Made by a program: the position numbers and the translations under genes
Part shown: positions 9,268-18,375 of the stretch, in pieces
Layout of the letters: every line of letters starts with the position of its first letter
How positions within the stretch are numbered: the stretch's first letter is position 1
Notes under the pieces: generated by a model
Told to the model about the DNA's origin: nothing
Seen by the model: only the letters and a program-made list of their open reading frames with translations
The model's database searches: none
Source: Pontibacter sp. HSC-14F20
GTDB taxonomy: Bacteria; Bacteroidota; Bacteroidia; Cytophagales; Hymenobacteraceae
DNA: 64,000 nucleotides
NCBI RefSeq assembly: GCF_019599265.1
Contig: NZ_JAHZTC010000003.1
Span: 62,001 to 126,000 of the forward strand
Direction: 5' to 3'

Positions 9268-10740
9268 ATGAAAAAGCTTTACTGTTTGCTGTTTGTGATG
9301 CTGCTGCCCTGTCTGCCAGGTATAGCACAGCCCGCTACACGCACTTTGCGTCTGCAGGAAGTGATTGCCCTGGCGCAGGAGCAGTCAGCAATAGCAAGGC
9401 AGGCAGAAACCAGCCGCGAAAACAGTTACTGGCAGTGGCGCAGCTTTAAGTCCGATTACAAGCCGCAGCTCAGTCTCACCGGTACCCTTCCCGATTTCAG
9501 CCGCACGATTACGCCCGTTACGCAGCCCGACGGCACCACTGATTTCAAACCGGTATCGATCAACAACTCCGAACTTGGGCTGAGTCTGAGCCAGGTAGTG
9601 AGTCCGACCGGTGGCCGGGTGTTTGTTACCTCGCTGATGCAGCGCTTCGACGACTTTGACCGCGATCAGACCCGCTACAACGGCAACCCGGCTATTATAG
9701 GTATAGAACAACCCCTGTTTGCCTATAATCAGTTGTCCTGGGCCAAAAAGATAGAGCCGCTTCGTTATCAGGAGTCGCAGAAGGTATACCTGGAAGAGCG
9801 CGAAAGTATAGCCGTGAACGCGACCAGACTATACTTTGACCTGCTGCTCGCCCAGACAAACCAGCGTATCGCGAGCCAGAATCAGTCGAGCAACGATACA
9901 CTATACCAGATCGCACAGCAAAAGTATAAGCTCGGGCGCCTCTCCAAAAACGACCTGCTGCAGCTGCGCCTGGCGGTGCTGAATGCCGAACTGGCCATGG
10001 CACAGGCAGGCCTCGATCAGCAGACCGCAGCACTTGCCCTCAAAACCTACATCGGCATGAAAGAAACTGACCAACTGGAGTTGATGACACCGGAAGGTAT
10101 ACCTGCCACAACCGTACTCGCCGAGGTAGCGCTGGCCCAAGCCCGCAAGAACCGGAAAGAAAGCATCAACTTTAGCAGAAGGCTGCTGGAAGCCGAAGCA
10201 CTGATGGCTAAAGCCCATGGCGACAATGGATTTAACGCCAGCCTGTTTGCCACATTCGGCCTCACCAACCGCGGCGCCTCCTTCACCGACATCTATACCC
10301 GACCCGAAAATCAGCAACGGGCCCGCATCGGTTTCAGCATGCCGATCATGGACTGGGGGCGACAACGCTCTATTTATAAAGTAGCCGAGCTGAACAAACA
10401 GCTGGTGCAATATACCGTGGACCAGGAAGATGCCAACTTCGAGCAGGCTGTGCTCACGCAGGTGAACCAGTACAACACCCTGAAAGCCCGCATTGCCACC
10501 ACCGCCGAAGCCGACACCATCGCAGAAGAGCGTTACGAAATTGCCCGCAACACCTTCCTGATCGGCCGCATCAGCATCACCGACCTCAATATCGCGCTGG
10601 CAGAAAAAGACCAGGCTCGCCGCGCCCACATCGCCTCGCTAAGCGAGTTCTGGATAGCTCACTATACCCTGCGGCAGCTGACGCTTTATGATTTTGAACA
10701 ACAGCAGGTGATTGAAATGAGCGATTTAGTGAATGAGTGA
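9268..10740 (+). CDS. TolC family outer membrane efflux protein
   Basis: A 490-residue protein with a signal peptide (MKKLYCLLFVMLLPCLPGIAQ) and the duplicated outer membrane efflux fold: long helices with LRLQEVIALAQEQS at the start, VNATRLYFDLLLAQTNQRIA in the first half and ARNTFLIGRISITDLNIALAE in the second. It forms the outer membrane channel of the pump. I place the start at 9268 because the signal peptide begins there; a TTG at 9181 would add 29 residues of unlikely leader. It lies 89 bases after the adaptor. Confidence 0.88.
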   Translation: MKKLYCLLFVMLLPCLPGIAQPATRTLRLQEVIALAQEQSAIARQAETSRENSYWQWRSFKSDYKPQLSLTGTLPDFSRTITPVTQPDGTTDFKPVSINNSELGLSLSQVVSPTGGRVFVTSLMQRFDDFDRDQTRYNGNPAIIGIEQPLFAYNQLSWAKKIEPLRYQESQKVYLEERESIAVNATRLYFDLLLAQTNQRIASQNQSSNDTLYQIAQQKYKLGRLSKNDLLQLRLAVLNAELAMAQAGLDQQTAALALKTYIGMKETDQLELMTPEGIPATTVLAEVALAQARKNRKESINFSRRLLEAEALMAKAHGDNGFNASLFATFGLTNRGASFTDIYTRPENQQRARIGFSMPIMDWGRQRSIYKVAELNKQLVQYTVDQEDANFEQAVLTQVNQYNTLKARIATTAEADTIAEERYEIARNTFLIGRISITDLNIALAEKDQARRAHIASLSEFWIAHYTLRQLTLYDFEQQQVIEMSDLVNE

Positions 10741-10872
10741 TTAAATATAGATAAGAAGGAAGAGTTGAGGAATTTAAAAATGTACAGCGACCTGTATGAA
10801 TCGTGCACCCAACAATTTGACCATGCAGCAATTCAACAATTTTATAGACATTAGAAACCAAGGTATAAAACT

Positions 10873-11577
10873 ATGATTACGTTAAAGAACATCGAAAAAG
10901 TCTACCAGACCAAGACTATTGAGACGGTAGCGCTTCACAACGTTAACCTGCACATCCCGAAAGGAGAATTTGTGTCGGTGATGGGCCCTTCAGGCTGCGG
11001 TAAATCTACGCTGCTCAACATCATGGGCCTGCTCGACGAGCCAACCAATGGCATTGTGGAGATTGACGGTCTACCTATCAGCAGGTATAAAGACAAAGAA
11101 CTGGCGCACATCCGCAACCAGAAGCTTGGGTTTGTGTTCCAGAGCTATCACCTCATCAACGACCTGAGCGTGCTCGATAACGTGGAGCTACCGCTGCTGT
11201 ACCGCACTGGCGTGTCTGCTGCCGAAACCCGCCGCCTGGCGCTCACTGCCCTGGAAAAAGTAGGCCTCAGCGCCCGTACCAAGCACTACCCTACCCAGCT
11301 TTCCGGCGGACAGCGCCAGCGGGTGGCCATTGCCCGTGCACTGATCGGTCAGCCTGAGATCATTCTCGCCGACGAACCGACCGGTAACCTCGACTCGGTG
11401 ATGGGCGAGGAAATCATGAACATCCTGCTCAACCTCAACCGCCATGACGGCACCTCGATTGTGATGGTGACCCATGACGAGAATATGGCCATGAAAACAG
11501 AACGCCTCATCCGCTTCTTCGACGGTCAGCAAGTGTCTGATGCGAAAACCAGTGCATACGATTATCAAAAGGTATAG
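10873..11577 (+). CDS. ABC transporter ATP-binding protein (MacB/LolD type)
   Basis: A 234-residue ATPase with Walker A GPSGCGKST (about 38-46), Q-loop FVFQSYHLI, signature LSGGQRQRVAIARAL, Walker B IILADEP with TGNLDS, and the switch His in MVTHD. It belongs to the LolD/MacB branch that energises mechanotransmission permeases of the FtsX/MacB fold. Two bases separate it from the first permease, so translation is probably coupled. Confidence 0.93.
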   Translation: MITLKNIEKVYQTKTIETVALHNVNLHIPKGEFVSVMGPSGCGKSTLLNIMGLLDEPTNGIVEIDGLPISRYKDKELAHIRNQKLGFVFQSYHLINDLSVLDNVELPLLYRTGVSAAETRRLALTALEKVGLSARTKHYPTQLSGGQRQRVAIARALIGQPEIILADEPTGNLDSVMGEEIMNILLNLNRHDGTSIVMVTHDENMAMKTERLIRFFDGQQVSDAKTSAYDYQKV

Positions 11578-11579
11578 CC

Positions 11580-12821
11580 ATGCTGAAGAATTACCTTAAA
11601 ATAGCCTGGAAGGTGCTCTTGCGGCGCAAGTTCTTCACCTTCATCAGCCTCTTCGGCATCAGCTTTACCCTGATGGTGCTGATGGTGGCCACCTCCCTTA
11701 TGGACCATACCTTCGGGCCGCAGATGCCGGAGCGCGAAACGGATGAGCTCTTATTTGTCAGCATGATGCGCGAAGAGCACTCGGAAGGCTACTCGAGTAG
11801 CGGCCCTGCAAGCTATTACTTCCTGGACCGCAACGTCCGCACGCTGCAAACGCCCGAACAGGTATCAATTAACTCGATGTTCTTTCAGGTGAACAGCTAC
11901 ATCAATAACCGCAAACTTGCCCTGGACATCAAGTATACAGACCGTGAGTTCTGGGACATCCTTGATTTTGAGTTTCTGGAAGGTGGAGCTTTCGGGCAGC
12001 AGGAAGTAGCAGGTGCAAGTCGCGTGGCGATCATCAACGAGACTACCCGGAACAAGTACTTTGGTGAAGGGAAGGCTGTAGGAAAGACCATTGAAGTGGA
12101 CCAGGTGAAGTACAAAGTGGTGGGTGTGGTGAAAGACGTGCCTGTCCTGCGGCTCTACTCCTATGCTGACGTATGGGTGCCGATCACCCTCAAGAGTCAG
12201 GACTTCAATAAACCTGGGTATAGGGGCTTGTATTTCGCTACTATTAAAGCGCAGAACCCGGCGGATATACCCAACATAAAAGCTGAGTACGCTGCCATGC
12301 TGCACGAGATAGAGCGCCAGCATCCGGTGAAAGGCACCAAGCTCTCCTCATTCCCTGACACAACACTGGAAGGATTTGCCCGCACCCTGCTTGGCGGAGG
12401 AAAAAAATCTGGTATGGGGTTTTTATACGTCATTCTGGCTGGCCTGGCGTTCCTGTTCATGCTGCTGCCCACCATTAACCTGGTCAGCATTAACATCAGC
12501 CGCATCATGGAGCGCTCCTCCGAGATCGGGCTTCGTAAAGCCTTTGGAGCCACTTCCTCCAATATTATCGGGCAGTTTATTGTCGAGAACATCTTCCTGA
12601 CACTACTGGGCGGTATACTTGGTTTTGCGCTCTCGGCTGCTGTGCTGAAACTCATCAACGACAGCGGTGTGATTGTGTATGCCAACCTGGGGCTCAACCT
12701 GCGGGTGTTTGCCTGGGGGCTGCTGCTCAGCCTGATTTTCGGATTGATTTCCGGTGTGTACCCTGCTTATAGAATGTCACGCTTAAAAGCCGTTGAGGCA
12801 CTGAAAGGAGGCTCTAAATGA
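11580..12821 (+). CDS. FtsX/MacB-like ABC permease (first)
   Basis: A 413-residue permease. TM1 is near residues 17-40, a large MacB-type periplasmic domain spans about 45-280, and three C-terminal transmembrane segments carry the FtsX signature (SSEIGLRKAFGATSSNIIGQF after TM2, and PAYRMSRLKAVEALK at the C terminus). It should form a heterodimer with the next permease, since the ATPase is encoded separately. Its stop overlaps the next start by 4 bases (ATGA). Confidence 0.88.
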   Translation: MLKNYLKIAWKVLLRRKFFTFISLFGISFTLMVLMVATSLMDHTFGPQMPERETDELLFVSMMREEHSEGYSSSGPASYYFLDRNVRTLQTPEQVSINSMFFQVNSYINNRKLALDIKYTDREFWDILDFEFLEGGAFGQQEVAGASRVAIINETTRNKYFGEGKAVGKTIEVDQVKYKVVGVVKDVPVLRLYSYADVWVPITLKSQDFNKPGYRGLYFATIKAQNPADIPNIKAEYAAMLHEIERQHPVKGTKLSSFPDTTLEGFARTLLGGGKKSGMGFLYVILAGLAFLFMLLPTINLVSINISRIMERSSEIGLRKAFGATSSNIIGQFIVENIFLTLLGGILGFALSAAVLKLINDSGVIVYANLGLNLRVFAWGLLLSLIFGLISGVYPAYRMSRLKAVEALKGGSK

Positions 12822-13996
12822 TACGCCATCTGTTTAAACTAATCTGGAACAGGAAGAGAAGCAACTTTCTGCTCATAACCGAAATTTTCTTTTGCTTCCT
12901 GGTGCTGTTCGCGGTGCTGAGCCTGATCGTATATAATGTACGTAACTACAACAAGCCACTGGGTTTCAAGCATGAAAACGTCTGGCTGTTGACCATGCGC
13001 CCCGACACAGACTCGACTGCTCTAAATCGGCAGACCCTGGAGCAGATACTGCAACGAACAAAGGGTTTTCAGGAAATTGAGAGCGTATCGCTGACCAACA
13101 GCAACGCACCGTTTGCCTTTAGCCAGATGACCACCAACCTCACTTATGGCCAGAAAGAAATAAAGACTGACCAGTTTGAAGTGCAGGACGACTTTGCTGA
13201 AGTAATGCAGATGCAGGTGAGCAAAGGCCGCTGGTTTGGCCCGGCCGACAATGGTGCTCACCACAAGCCGATTGTAATTAGCAAAGCCCTGGAAAGGCAG
13301 CTGTTTGAGGGTGAAGATCCGATAGGCAAGGTGCTGCCGCGCAATGACTCCTCCAGCTATCAGGTGGTGGGCGTAGTAGATCACTACAGACCAAGCAGCG
13401 AATATACTGCCGAAGAGCCGGCCTTCTTTAACCGCATTTATCTGCCTGAAAATGAAGATGAGTTTTACGGAGAGATCCTGATGCGGGTGAAGCCGGGTAT
13501 GGGCGTGGAGTTTGAGGAGAGAATGGTAAAAGCGTTATCAGGTATAGGAAAGGGCTGGACCATGGAAGTAGCCACCCTGGAAAAGATGCGCCAGAATAAG
13601 GAAAAGGTTTCCAAAGTCCCGATGATAGCCCTGGCCATTATCTGTGGCTTCCTGATCTTAAACGTAGCGCTTGGCCTGTTTGGGGTGCTCTGGTATAACA
13701 TCAATCGCCGCAACAGTGAAATTGGTTTGCGCAGGGCAGTAGGCGCTTCTTCAAGCCAGGTATACCGGCAGTTCATCGGCGAGGTGCTGGTGCTGGCTAC
13801 TTTTGGCCTGGTGCTGGGTGTGGCTTTTGCCATTCAGTTTCCGCTGCTGCAGGTTTTTGATGTCGAGTCGACGGTATACTTCATCGCTTTAGGTATAGCC
13901 GTGGGTATGATATACCTGCTGGCGGTTGGCTGTGCCTTCTACCCGAGCCGACAAGCGGCGGCTATACATCCGGCCATTGCTTTGCATGAAGAGTAG
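12818..13996 (+). CDS. FtsX/MacB-like ABC permease (second)
   Basis: A 392-residue permease with the same layout as its upstream partner: TM1 at about 18-40, a periplasmic domain to about 270, and three C-terminal transmembrane segments with NSEIGLRRAVGASSSQVYRQF and a final PSRQAAAIHPAIALHEE. The two permeases differ in sequence, which points to a heteromeric pump. The 4-base overlap with the previous gene indicates translational coupling. Confidence 0.87.
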   Translation: MIRHLFKLIWNRKRSNFLLITEIFFCFLVLFAVLSLIVYNVRNYNKPLGFKHENVWLLTMRPDTDSTALNRQTLEQILQRTKGFQEIESVSLTNSNAPFAFSQMTTNLTYGQKEIKTDQFEVQDDFAEVMQMQVSKGRWFGPADNGAHHKPIVISKALERQLFEGEDPIGKVLPRNDSSSYQVVGVVDHYRPSSEYTAEEPAFFNRIYLPENEDEFYGEILMRVKPGMGVEFEERMVKALSGIGKGWTMEVATLEKMRQNKEKVSKVPMIALAIICGFLILNVALGLFGVLWYNINRRNSEIGLRRAVGASSSQVYRQFIGEVLVLATFGLVLGVAFAIQFPLLQVFDVESTVYFIALGIAVGMIYLLAVGCAFYPSRQAAAIHPAIALHEE

Positions 13997-14040
13997 CAAG
14001 TAGTGCGTAAAAAAATTATCTTTAGAGCATACAAAACAGC

Positions 14041-15429
14041 ATGCCGGGCATGATCCTGATAATAGACGATGATGTGGCCGTTCGCGCCTCTTTAAGCATT
14101 TTGCTTAAACAACACGGCTTCAAAACAAAAGAAGCTGCCTCTCCTAAGGAGGCACTTGAAGTGGCCCAGCAGCACCCCTTGCAGCTCGTGATCATGGACA
14201 TGAACTTCTCCATCGACACGACAGGCCAGGATGGGCTACAGTTGCTGGGAACGTTTAAACAACGGATGCCACAGCTGCCCGTTATCCTGATCACCGGTTG
14301 GGGCTCTATTAGTCTGGCGGTGGAAGGTATGCGCCTGGGAGCGGCGGATTTTATCACCAAACCCTGGAGCAACGACTACCTGGTTCAGGCGGTACGCACA
14401 GCGCTGAGTCTGTCGCAGCAGGCACCAACCAAAGACGAAGCCCTGACCCGCAAAAAGCTGGACCAGCAATACGATTTCAGCCAGATTGTAGGCCAAGACC
14501 CACAGCTGCTGCAAATCCTGAAACGAATCGGGCAGATTGCGCCAACCGATGCCTCCGTGCTGATTGAAGGCGAGAGTGGCACAGGTAAAGAACTGATAGC
14601 GGAAGCGGTGCATCGCAACAGCCTCCGCAAGTCCCAGCCTTTCGTGAAGGTAAACCTGGGGGGTATTTCATCCAGTCTGTTTGAAAGCGAGATGTTTGGT
14701 CACAAGCGCGGCGCTTTTACCGATGCCAAAGCCGACCGGGTGGGCCGCTTCGAAATGGCGAACAAGGGCACTATCTTCCTCGACGAGATTGGGGAACTGG
14801 ACATGAACAGCCAGGTAAAGCTGTTGCGCGTGCTGCAGGACCGTACTTACGAGGTGCTCGGCGACAGCCGCTCCCGCAAACTCGACATCCGGGTAGTGTG
14901 CGCTACCAACCGTAACCTGGAGCAGATGGTCGAGGAAGGCAAATTCCGCGAAGACCTTTTCTACCGCATTAACCTGATCAAGGTGCGTATACCCTCGCTG
15001 CGTGAGCGCCCCGACGATATTCCGCTGCTGGTGCAGTTTTTTGTGGAGAACATGAAGAAGACTTACCACCGGCCTGAGCTGGAACTAAGCCACAAAGCGT
15101 TGCAGTGGCTGAAAGAGCTTCCTTTTCCGGGGAACATTCGGGAATTGAAAAACCTGGTAGAGCGCACCGTGCTGGTAGCCGAGGACGAAGTCCTGAGCGC
15201 AGAGGACTTCCGGGCGCAAGCGCAGCAGGGTCCCGTAAAGTCAGGCGACAAAGCCCTGCCCGCCGTCGGCACCATGACACTCGACGAGATGGAAGCTTCC
15301 ATGATCAAAAAGTCCATGGCCTATTACCACAACAACATCAGCAAAGTGGCGCGTGCGCTGGGCCTGAGCCGGGCTGCCCTATACCGTCGCCTCGAAAAGT
15401 TCGGCATCCCATATGAAGCTCAGGACTAA
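14041..15429 (+). CDS. Sigma-54-dependent response regulator (NtrC family)
   Basis: A 462-residue regulator. The receiver domain (about 3-120) has acidic IIDDD, phospho-acceptor Asp in VIMDMNF and Lys in FITKPW. The AAA+ domain (about 145-375) has Walker A GESGTGKE, Walker B IFLDEIGEL, arginine-finger region FREDLFYRIN and a sigma-54 contact loop reading GAFTDA instead of the textbook GAFTGA. The C-terminal Fis-type HTH is about 420-455 (ISKVARALGLSRAALYRRL). It probably activates the efflux promoter near 7885 when phosphorylated by the kinase encoded next, whose gene it overlaps by 17 bases. A second ATG at 14050 is possible. Confidence 0.93.
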   Translation: MPGMILIIDDDVAVRASLSILLKQHGFKTKEAASPKEALEVAQQHPLQLVIMDMNFSIDTTGQDGLQLLGTFKQRMPQLPVILITGWGSISLAVEGMRLGAADFITKPWSNDYLVQAVRTALSLSQQAPTKDEALTRKKLDQQYDFSQIVGQDPQLLQILKRIGQIAPTDASVLIEGESGTGKELIAEAVHRNSLRKSQPFVKVNLGGISSSLFESEMFGHKRGAFTDAKADRVGRFEMANKGTIFLDEIGELDMNSQVKLLRVLQDRTYEVLGDSRSRKLDIRVVCATNRNLEQMVEEGKFREDLFYRINLIKVRIPSLRERPDDIPLLVQFFVENMKKTYHRPELELSHKALQWLKELPFPGNIRELKNLVERTVLVAEDEVLSAEDFRAQAQQGPVKSGDKALPAVGTMTLDEMEASMIKKSMAYYHNNISKVARALGLSRAALYRRLEKFGIPYEAQD

Positions 15430-16729
15430 ATTTATCTTTTTTGCAGTTTTCGTGCATGGCTTACTCGCAGCCATGGCTTATTTCCTGCTACAGGAAAACA
15501 AGCTGCTGTTTTTAGGTATGGAGGTGCTGATACTGCTCTCCGTTGTACTGACTGTGAATCTTTACAATGCCTTTTTCAAGCCGCTCAACCTGATCCGGGC
15601 AGGTATAGAGTCTATCCGCGACAAAGACTTTTCGACGAAGTTTGTGCAGGTAGGACAGCCGGAACTGGACGAACTGGTGGACGTGTACAACCGCATGATT
15701 GAGCAATTGCGGCAGGAACGTGTAGCGCAGGCCGAAAAGCACTTCCTGCTCGAAAAGATCATTCAGGCCTCTCCCGCCGGCATCATCCTGCTCGATTTCG
15801 ACAACCGCATCGAAAGTATAAACCCTGCCGCGGAGCGTTTCCTATACCTGTCAGGCCAGCCGTTGCAGGGCAGCGATCTGGCAGCGCTGCCCAATACATG
15901 GGCGCGAGAGCTCACGCAGGTACAAGCTGGCCAGCCCTATACCTTCCGTCTGAACGGCATCCGTACTTTCCGGGCACACAGGGCGCATTTCATCGACCGG
16001 GGTTTTCATCGGGCCTTTATTATGCTGGAGGAGCTCACTGAGGCCATCATCAAAAATGAGCGGCAGGCCTATGAAAAAGTTATCCGGATGATGTCGCATG
16101 AAGTGAACAACTCGACCGGCGCCATCAACTCCATTCTGGACTCCGTGCAGTACTATACCCCGCAGATTGATGAAGAGCATCAGGAAGATTTTACCTATGC
16201 CCTGCAGGTAGCCATTGACCGGAACGCCAACCTGAGCAGGTTTATGGCCAATTTTGCAGATGTGGTGCGCCTCCCCGCCCCTTCTAAAAAGCCAGTAGAG
16301 GTACAATCCTTACTCAAGCGACTTGAACGACTGATGCAACCACAATTGGAACAACGGCAGATCAACCTGAGCCTGCAACTCCCCACCCATCCGCTTTGCA
16401 TACCCTTGGATGAACAGCAGATAGAACAAGCCCTGCTAAACATTCTGAAAAATGCCATGGAAGCCGTAAAGTCGGATGGCAATATCTGGGTGGAGCTGCA
16501 GGAGCAACCGCTCTGCCTGACCATTTCCGACAATGGCGAAGGTATACCCGAGCACGTGCGCCCCATGCTCTTTACTCCTTTCTTCAGTACCAAAGAAACC
16601 GGCCAGGGCATTGGCCTGACCATGATTCGGGAGATATTACTCAGCCACGACTTCCAGTTTTCGCTTGAATCTGACAATGAAGGGCTGACCTCTTTCCAAA
16701 TTCTCCTTACAACAGAAAATGCCAAATAG
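15413..16729 (+). CDS. Sensor histidine kinase (NtrY-like) paired with the NtrC-type regulator
   Basis: A 438-residue kinase. Two close transmembrane segments (about 5-22 and 26-45) leave almost no periplasmic loop. A HAMP segment follows (about 47-100), a PAS domain (about 108-215), a phospho-acceptor His in MMSHEVNN (about 226) and an ATPase domain with NILKNAMEAV, DNGEGIP and GQGIGLTMI. The short loop suggests that it senses a signal in the membrane or cytosol rather than in the periplasm. It overlaps the regulator gene and closes the efflux locus. Confidence 0.92.
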   Translation: MKLRTKFIFFAVFVHGLLAAMAYFLLQENKLLFLGMEVLILLSVVLTVNLYNAFFKPLNLIRAGIESIRDKDFSTKFVQVGQPELDELVDVYNRMIEQLRQERVAQAEKHFLLEKIIQASPAGIILLDFDNRIESINPAAERFLYLSGQPLQGSDLAALPNTWARELTQVQAGQPYTFRLNGIRTFRAHRAHFIDRGFHRAFIMLEELTEAIIKNERQAYEKVIRMMSHEVNNSTGAINSILDSVQYYTPQIDEEHQEDFTYALQVAIDRNANLSRFMANFADVVRLPAPSKKPVEVQSLLKRLERLMQPQLEQRQINLSLQLPTHPLCIPLDEQQIEQALLNILKNAMEAVKSDGNIWVELQEQPLCLTISDNGEGIPEHVRPMLFTPFFSTKETGQGIGLTMIREILLSHDFQFSLESDNEGLTSFQILLTTENAK

Positions 16730-16901
16730 AATTAATTCATCAAAAAGGCCCTATATGCTCTACTTATATTGAATCATTTTAATAATCAGCTAAATTATAT
16801 TTTGAATGTAACTTCATTTACTAAATTTCGTAGCCCTGCACATACAACCTATGTTATTATCCCCTATATTGGTTCTATAGTTCGTTTATTTAAACATTGC
16901 A

Positions 16902-17114
16902 ATGGAATACGATATAGTAGTAGCCCCAAATCTTGAGACACTGGCAACAGAGGTTGCCATACTATTTCCGCAAGGCTGGAAGCTGAAAGGTGGAATTATT
17001 GAGCATGCGGACGGATTTTCGCAGCAACTGATCCGCAAGGCGTCTGATAAAATGAAACAACGCCAGATGCCGGCGCCCCAGTCCAAACATCGCCGTACTA
17101 AGTGGATTGAATAA
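16902..17114 (+). CDS. Small DUF1737-like protein
   Basis: A 70-residue protein. The first 50 residues (EYDIVVAPNLETLATEVAILF is the region, with GWKLKGG and FSQQLIRK as key motifs) match the pattern of DUF1737: a short alpha/beta unit with a GW..GG core and a Q near the end. The last 20 residues are basic and probably disordered. It stands alone between two loci and has its own terminator. Function unknown; the family call is by motif only. Confidence 0.65.
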   Translation: MEYDIVVAPNLETLATEVAILFPQGWKLKGGIIEHADGFSQQLIRKASDKMKQRQMPAPQSKHRRTKWIE

Positions 17115-17147
17115 TAAGCATACTATATACCCTTTATATAAGTATAG

Positions 17148-17194
17148 GAACCACCTTCTTTATGCCACGTGCACAGAGAAGGTGGTTCTGTTTT
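17148..17194 (+). terminator. Rho-independent terminator
   Basis: GAACCACCTTCT (17148-17159) pairs perfectly with AGAAGGTGGTTC (17177-17188), with a 17-base loop, followed by TGTTTT. It ends the DUF1737-like gene and insulates the polysaccharide locus. Confidence 0.8.
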
Positions 17195-17596
17195 ACAGCC
17201 CCTTCCCTCTTATAACAGCAGCCGTTACGCTATACCTACACCCGCTGCCAGCATTTCCGCTTCAATACTATTTATAGCATTATTCCAACAATACATTTAT
17301 AATGATCTATACCTGATCTGAGAGAGTAGTGTTATCTTGTGTTATTCTTTGCCAACCACACAAAAACATAACTTTCTGGTTTTAAACAATTTGCACCCTT
17401 GCATAGTATCCCCTTACATTAAATTCACATAATATTTTTGAAAACAAGCATCTTTTTGTGGCTCCGGTAGTATATATGGCTGATACAATTTTTTGGGTAC
17501 CATGTGCTGAAACACAAACAGGTATGGGCTCCCGTTATCATCAAAAAACAACGAACATACGAGTATCATCATTCGAAACACCCTTAAGCAAAACAC
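17195..17596 (+). promoter_or_regulatory. Leader region of the polysaccharide locus
   Basis: About 400 bases without a credible gene, upstream of the export lipoprotein gene. TATTTTTG at 17433-17440 fits the Bacteroidota -7 element TAnnTTTG, but I find no TTG at the usual -33 spacing. If used, the mRNA leader would be about 150 bases. No strong hairpin or riboswitch was recognised. Confidence 0.3.
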
Positions 17597-18370
17597 ATGA
17601 GACGAGTCGTATACCTCCTGCTCCTAATGATAAGCGCCACATCATGCCTAAGCAAAAAAGAGCTTGTATACATGCAAAACAGCAACCTGAAAGAGACGGT
17701 GGCTACCCCTATGCAAACCACTTACAAGCCATACCAGCTACAGCCTGCCGATGTGCTCTCCATTAAGGTACAAAGCCTGGAACCCGAAATCTCCAATATC
17801 TACAACATCGTACCACCCTCCAGCGCCTTCGGTTTTGCCGACCCGGGCACTATGTTCCTGAGCGGCTACTCTGTGGACGACGAAGGAAATGTGAACCTGC
17901 CTAACGTGGGTAAAGTGAAAGTATCAGGGCTAACCCTGCAGCAGACGCAGGAGCTGATTCAGCGCAACGTAGACCGTTACATCACCAACGCGACCGTAGT
18001 GGTGAAGCTCATCAACTTCAGAGTAAGCGTGTTGGGTGAAGTTAACCGCCCGGGCCAGTACTTTGTCTACAACGAGCGCGCAACTCTTTTCGACGCGCTG
18101 GGTATGGCAGGCGACCTGACTCGCGGCGCTGCACGCGAGAACGTGAAGCTGGTGCGCCAGACGCCTGGCGGTTCAGAGGTGGTACTAATCGACCTTAAAG
18201 ACCCAAATATCGTACAATCAAGATACTACTTTATGCAGCCCAATGATGTGCTGTATGTAGAGCCGTCTGTTGCGCAGGTAAAACGCGACAACCTGGTGTC
18301 TCTTAACGTAGTCACCATTGCCCTGGGGGTTATCTCTACGGCGGCAGTAATCCTGAATTACTTTAAATAG
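17597..18370 (+). CDS. Polysaccharide export lipoprotein (Wza-like, SLBB domain)
   Basis: A 257-residue outer membrane lipoprotein. The lipoprotein signal is at residues 1-17 (MRRVVYLLLLMISATSC). The polysaccharide export domain, about 45-135, has LQPADVLSIKV and NLPNVGKVKVSGLTLQQ. An SLBB domain follows, about 138-220 (VLGEVNRPGQYFV, LFDALGMAGD). A hydrophobic C-terminal segment (about 235-255) replaces the long amphipathic helix of enterobacterial Wza. It should form the export channel with the co-polymerase encoded 5 bases downstream. First gene of the exopolysaccharide locus. Confidence 0.92.
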   Translation: MRRVVYLLLLMISATSCLSKKELVYMQNSNLKETVATPMQTTYKPYQLQPADVLSIKVQSLEPEISNIYNIVPPSSAFGFADPGTMFLSGYSVDDEGNVNLPNVGKVKVSGLTLQQTQELIQRNVDRYITNATVVVKLINFRVSVLGEVNRPGQYFVYNERATLFDALGMAGDLTRGAARENVKLVRQTPGGSEVVLIDLKDPNIVQSRYYFMQPNDVLYVEPSVAQVKRDNLVSLNVVTIALGVISTAAVILNYFK

Positions 18371-18375
18371 TACCC

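Noticed and set aside
9901-10629. Long open frame on the minus strand (242 codons)
   Set aside because: It lies entirely inside the TolC-family gene, in a frame kept open by codon bias; no recognisable domain.
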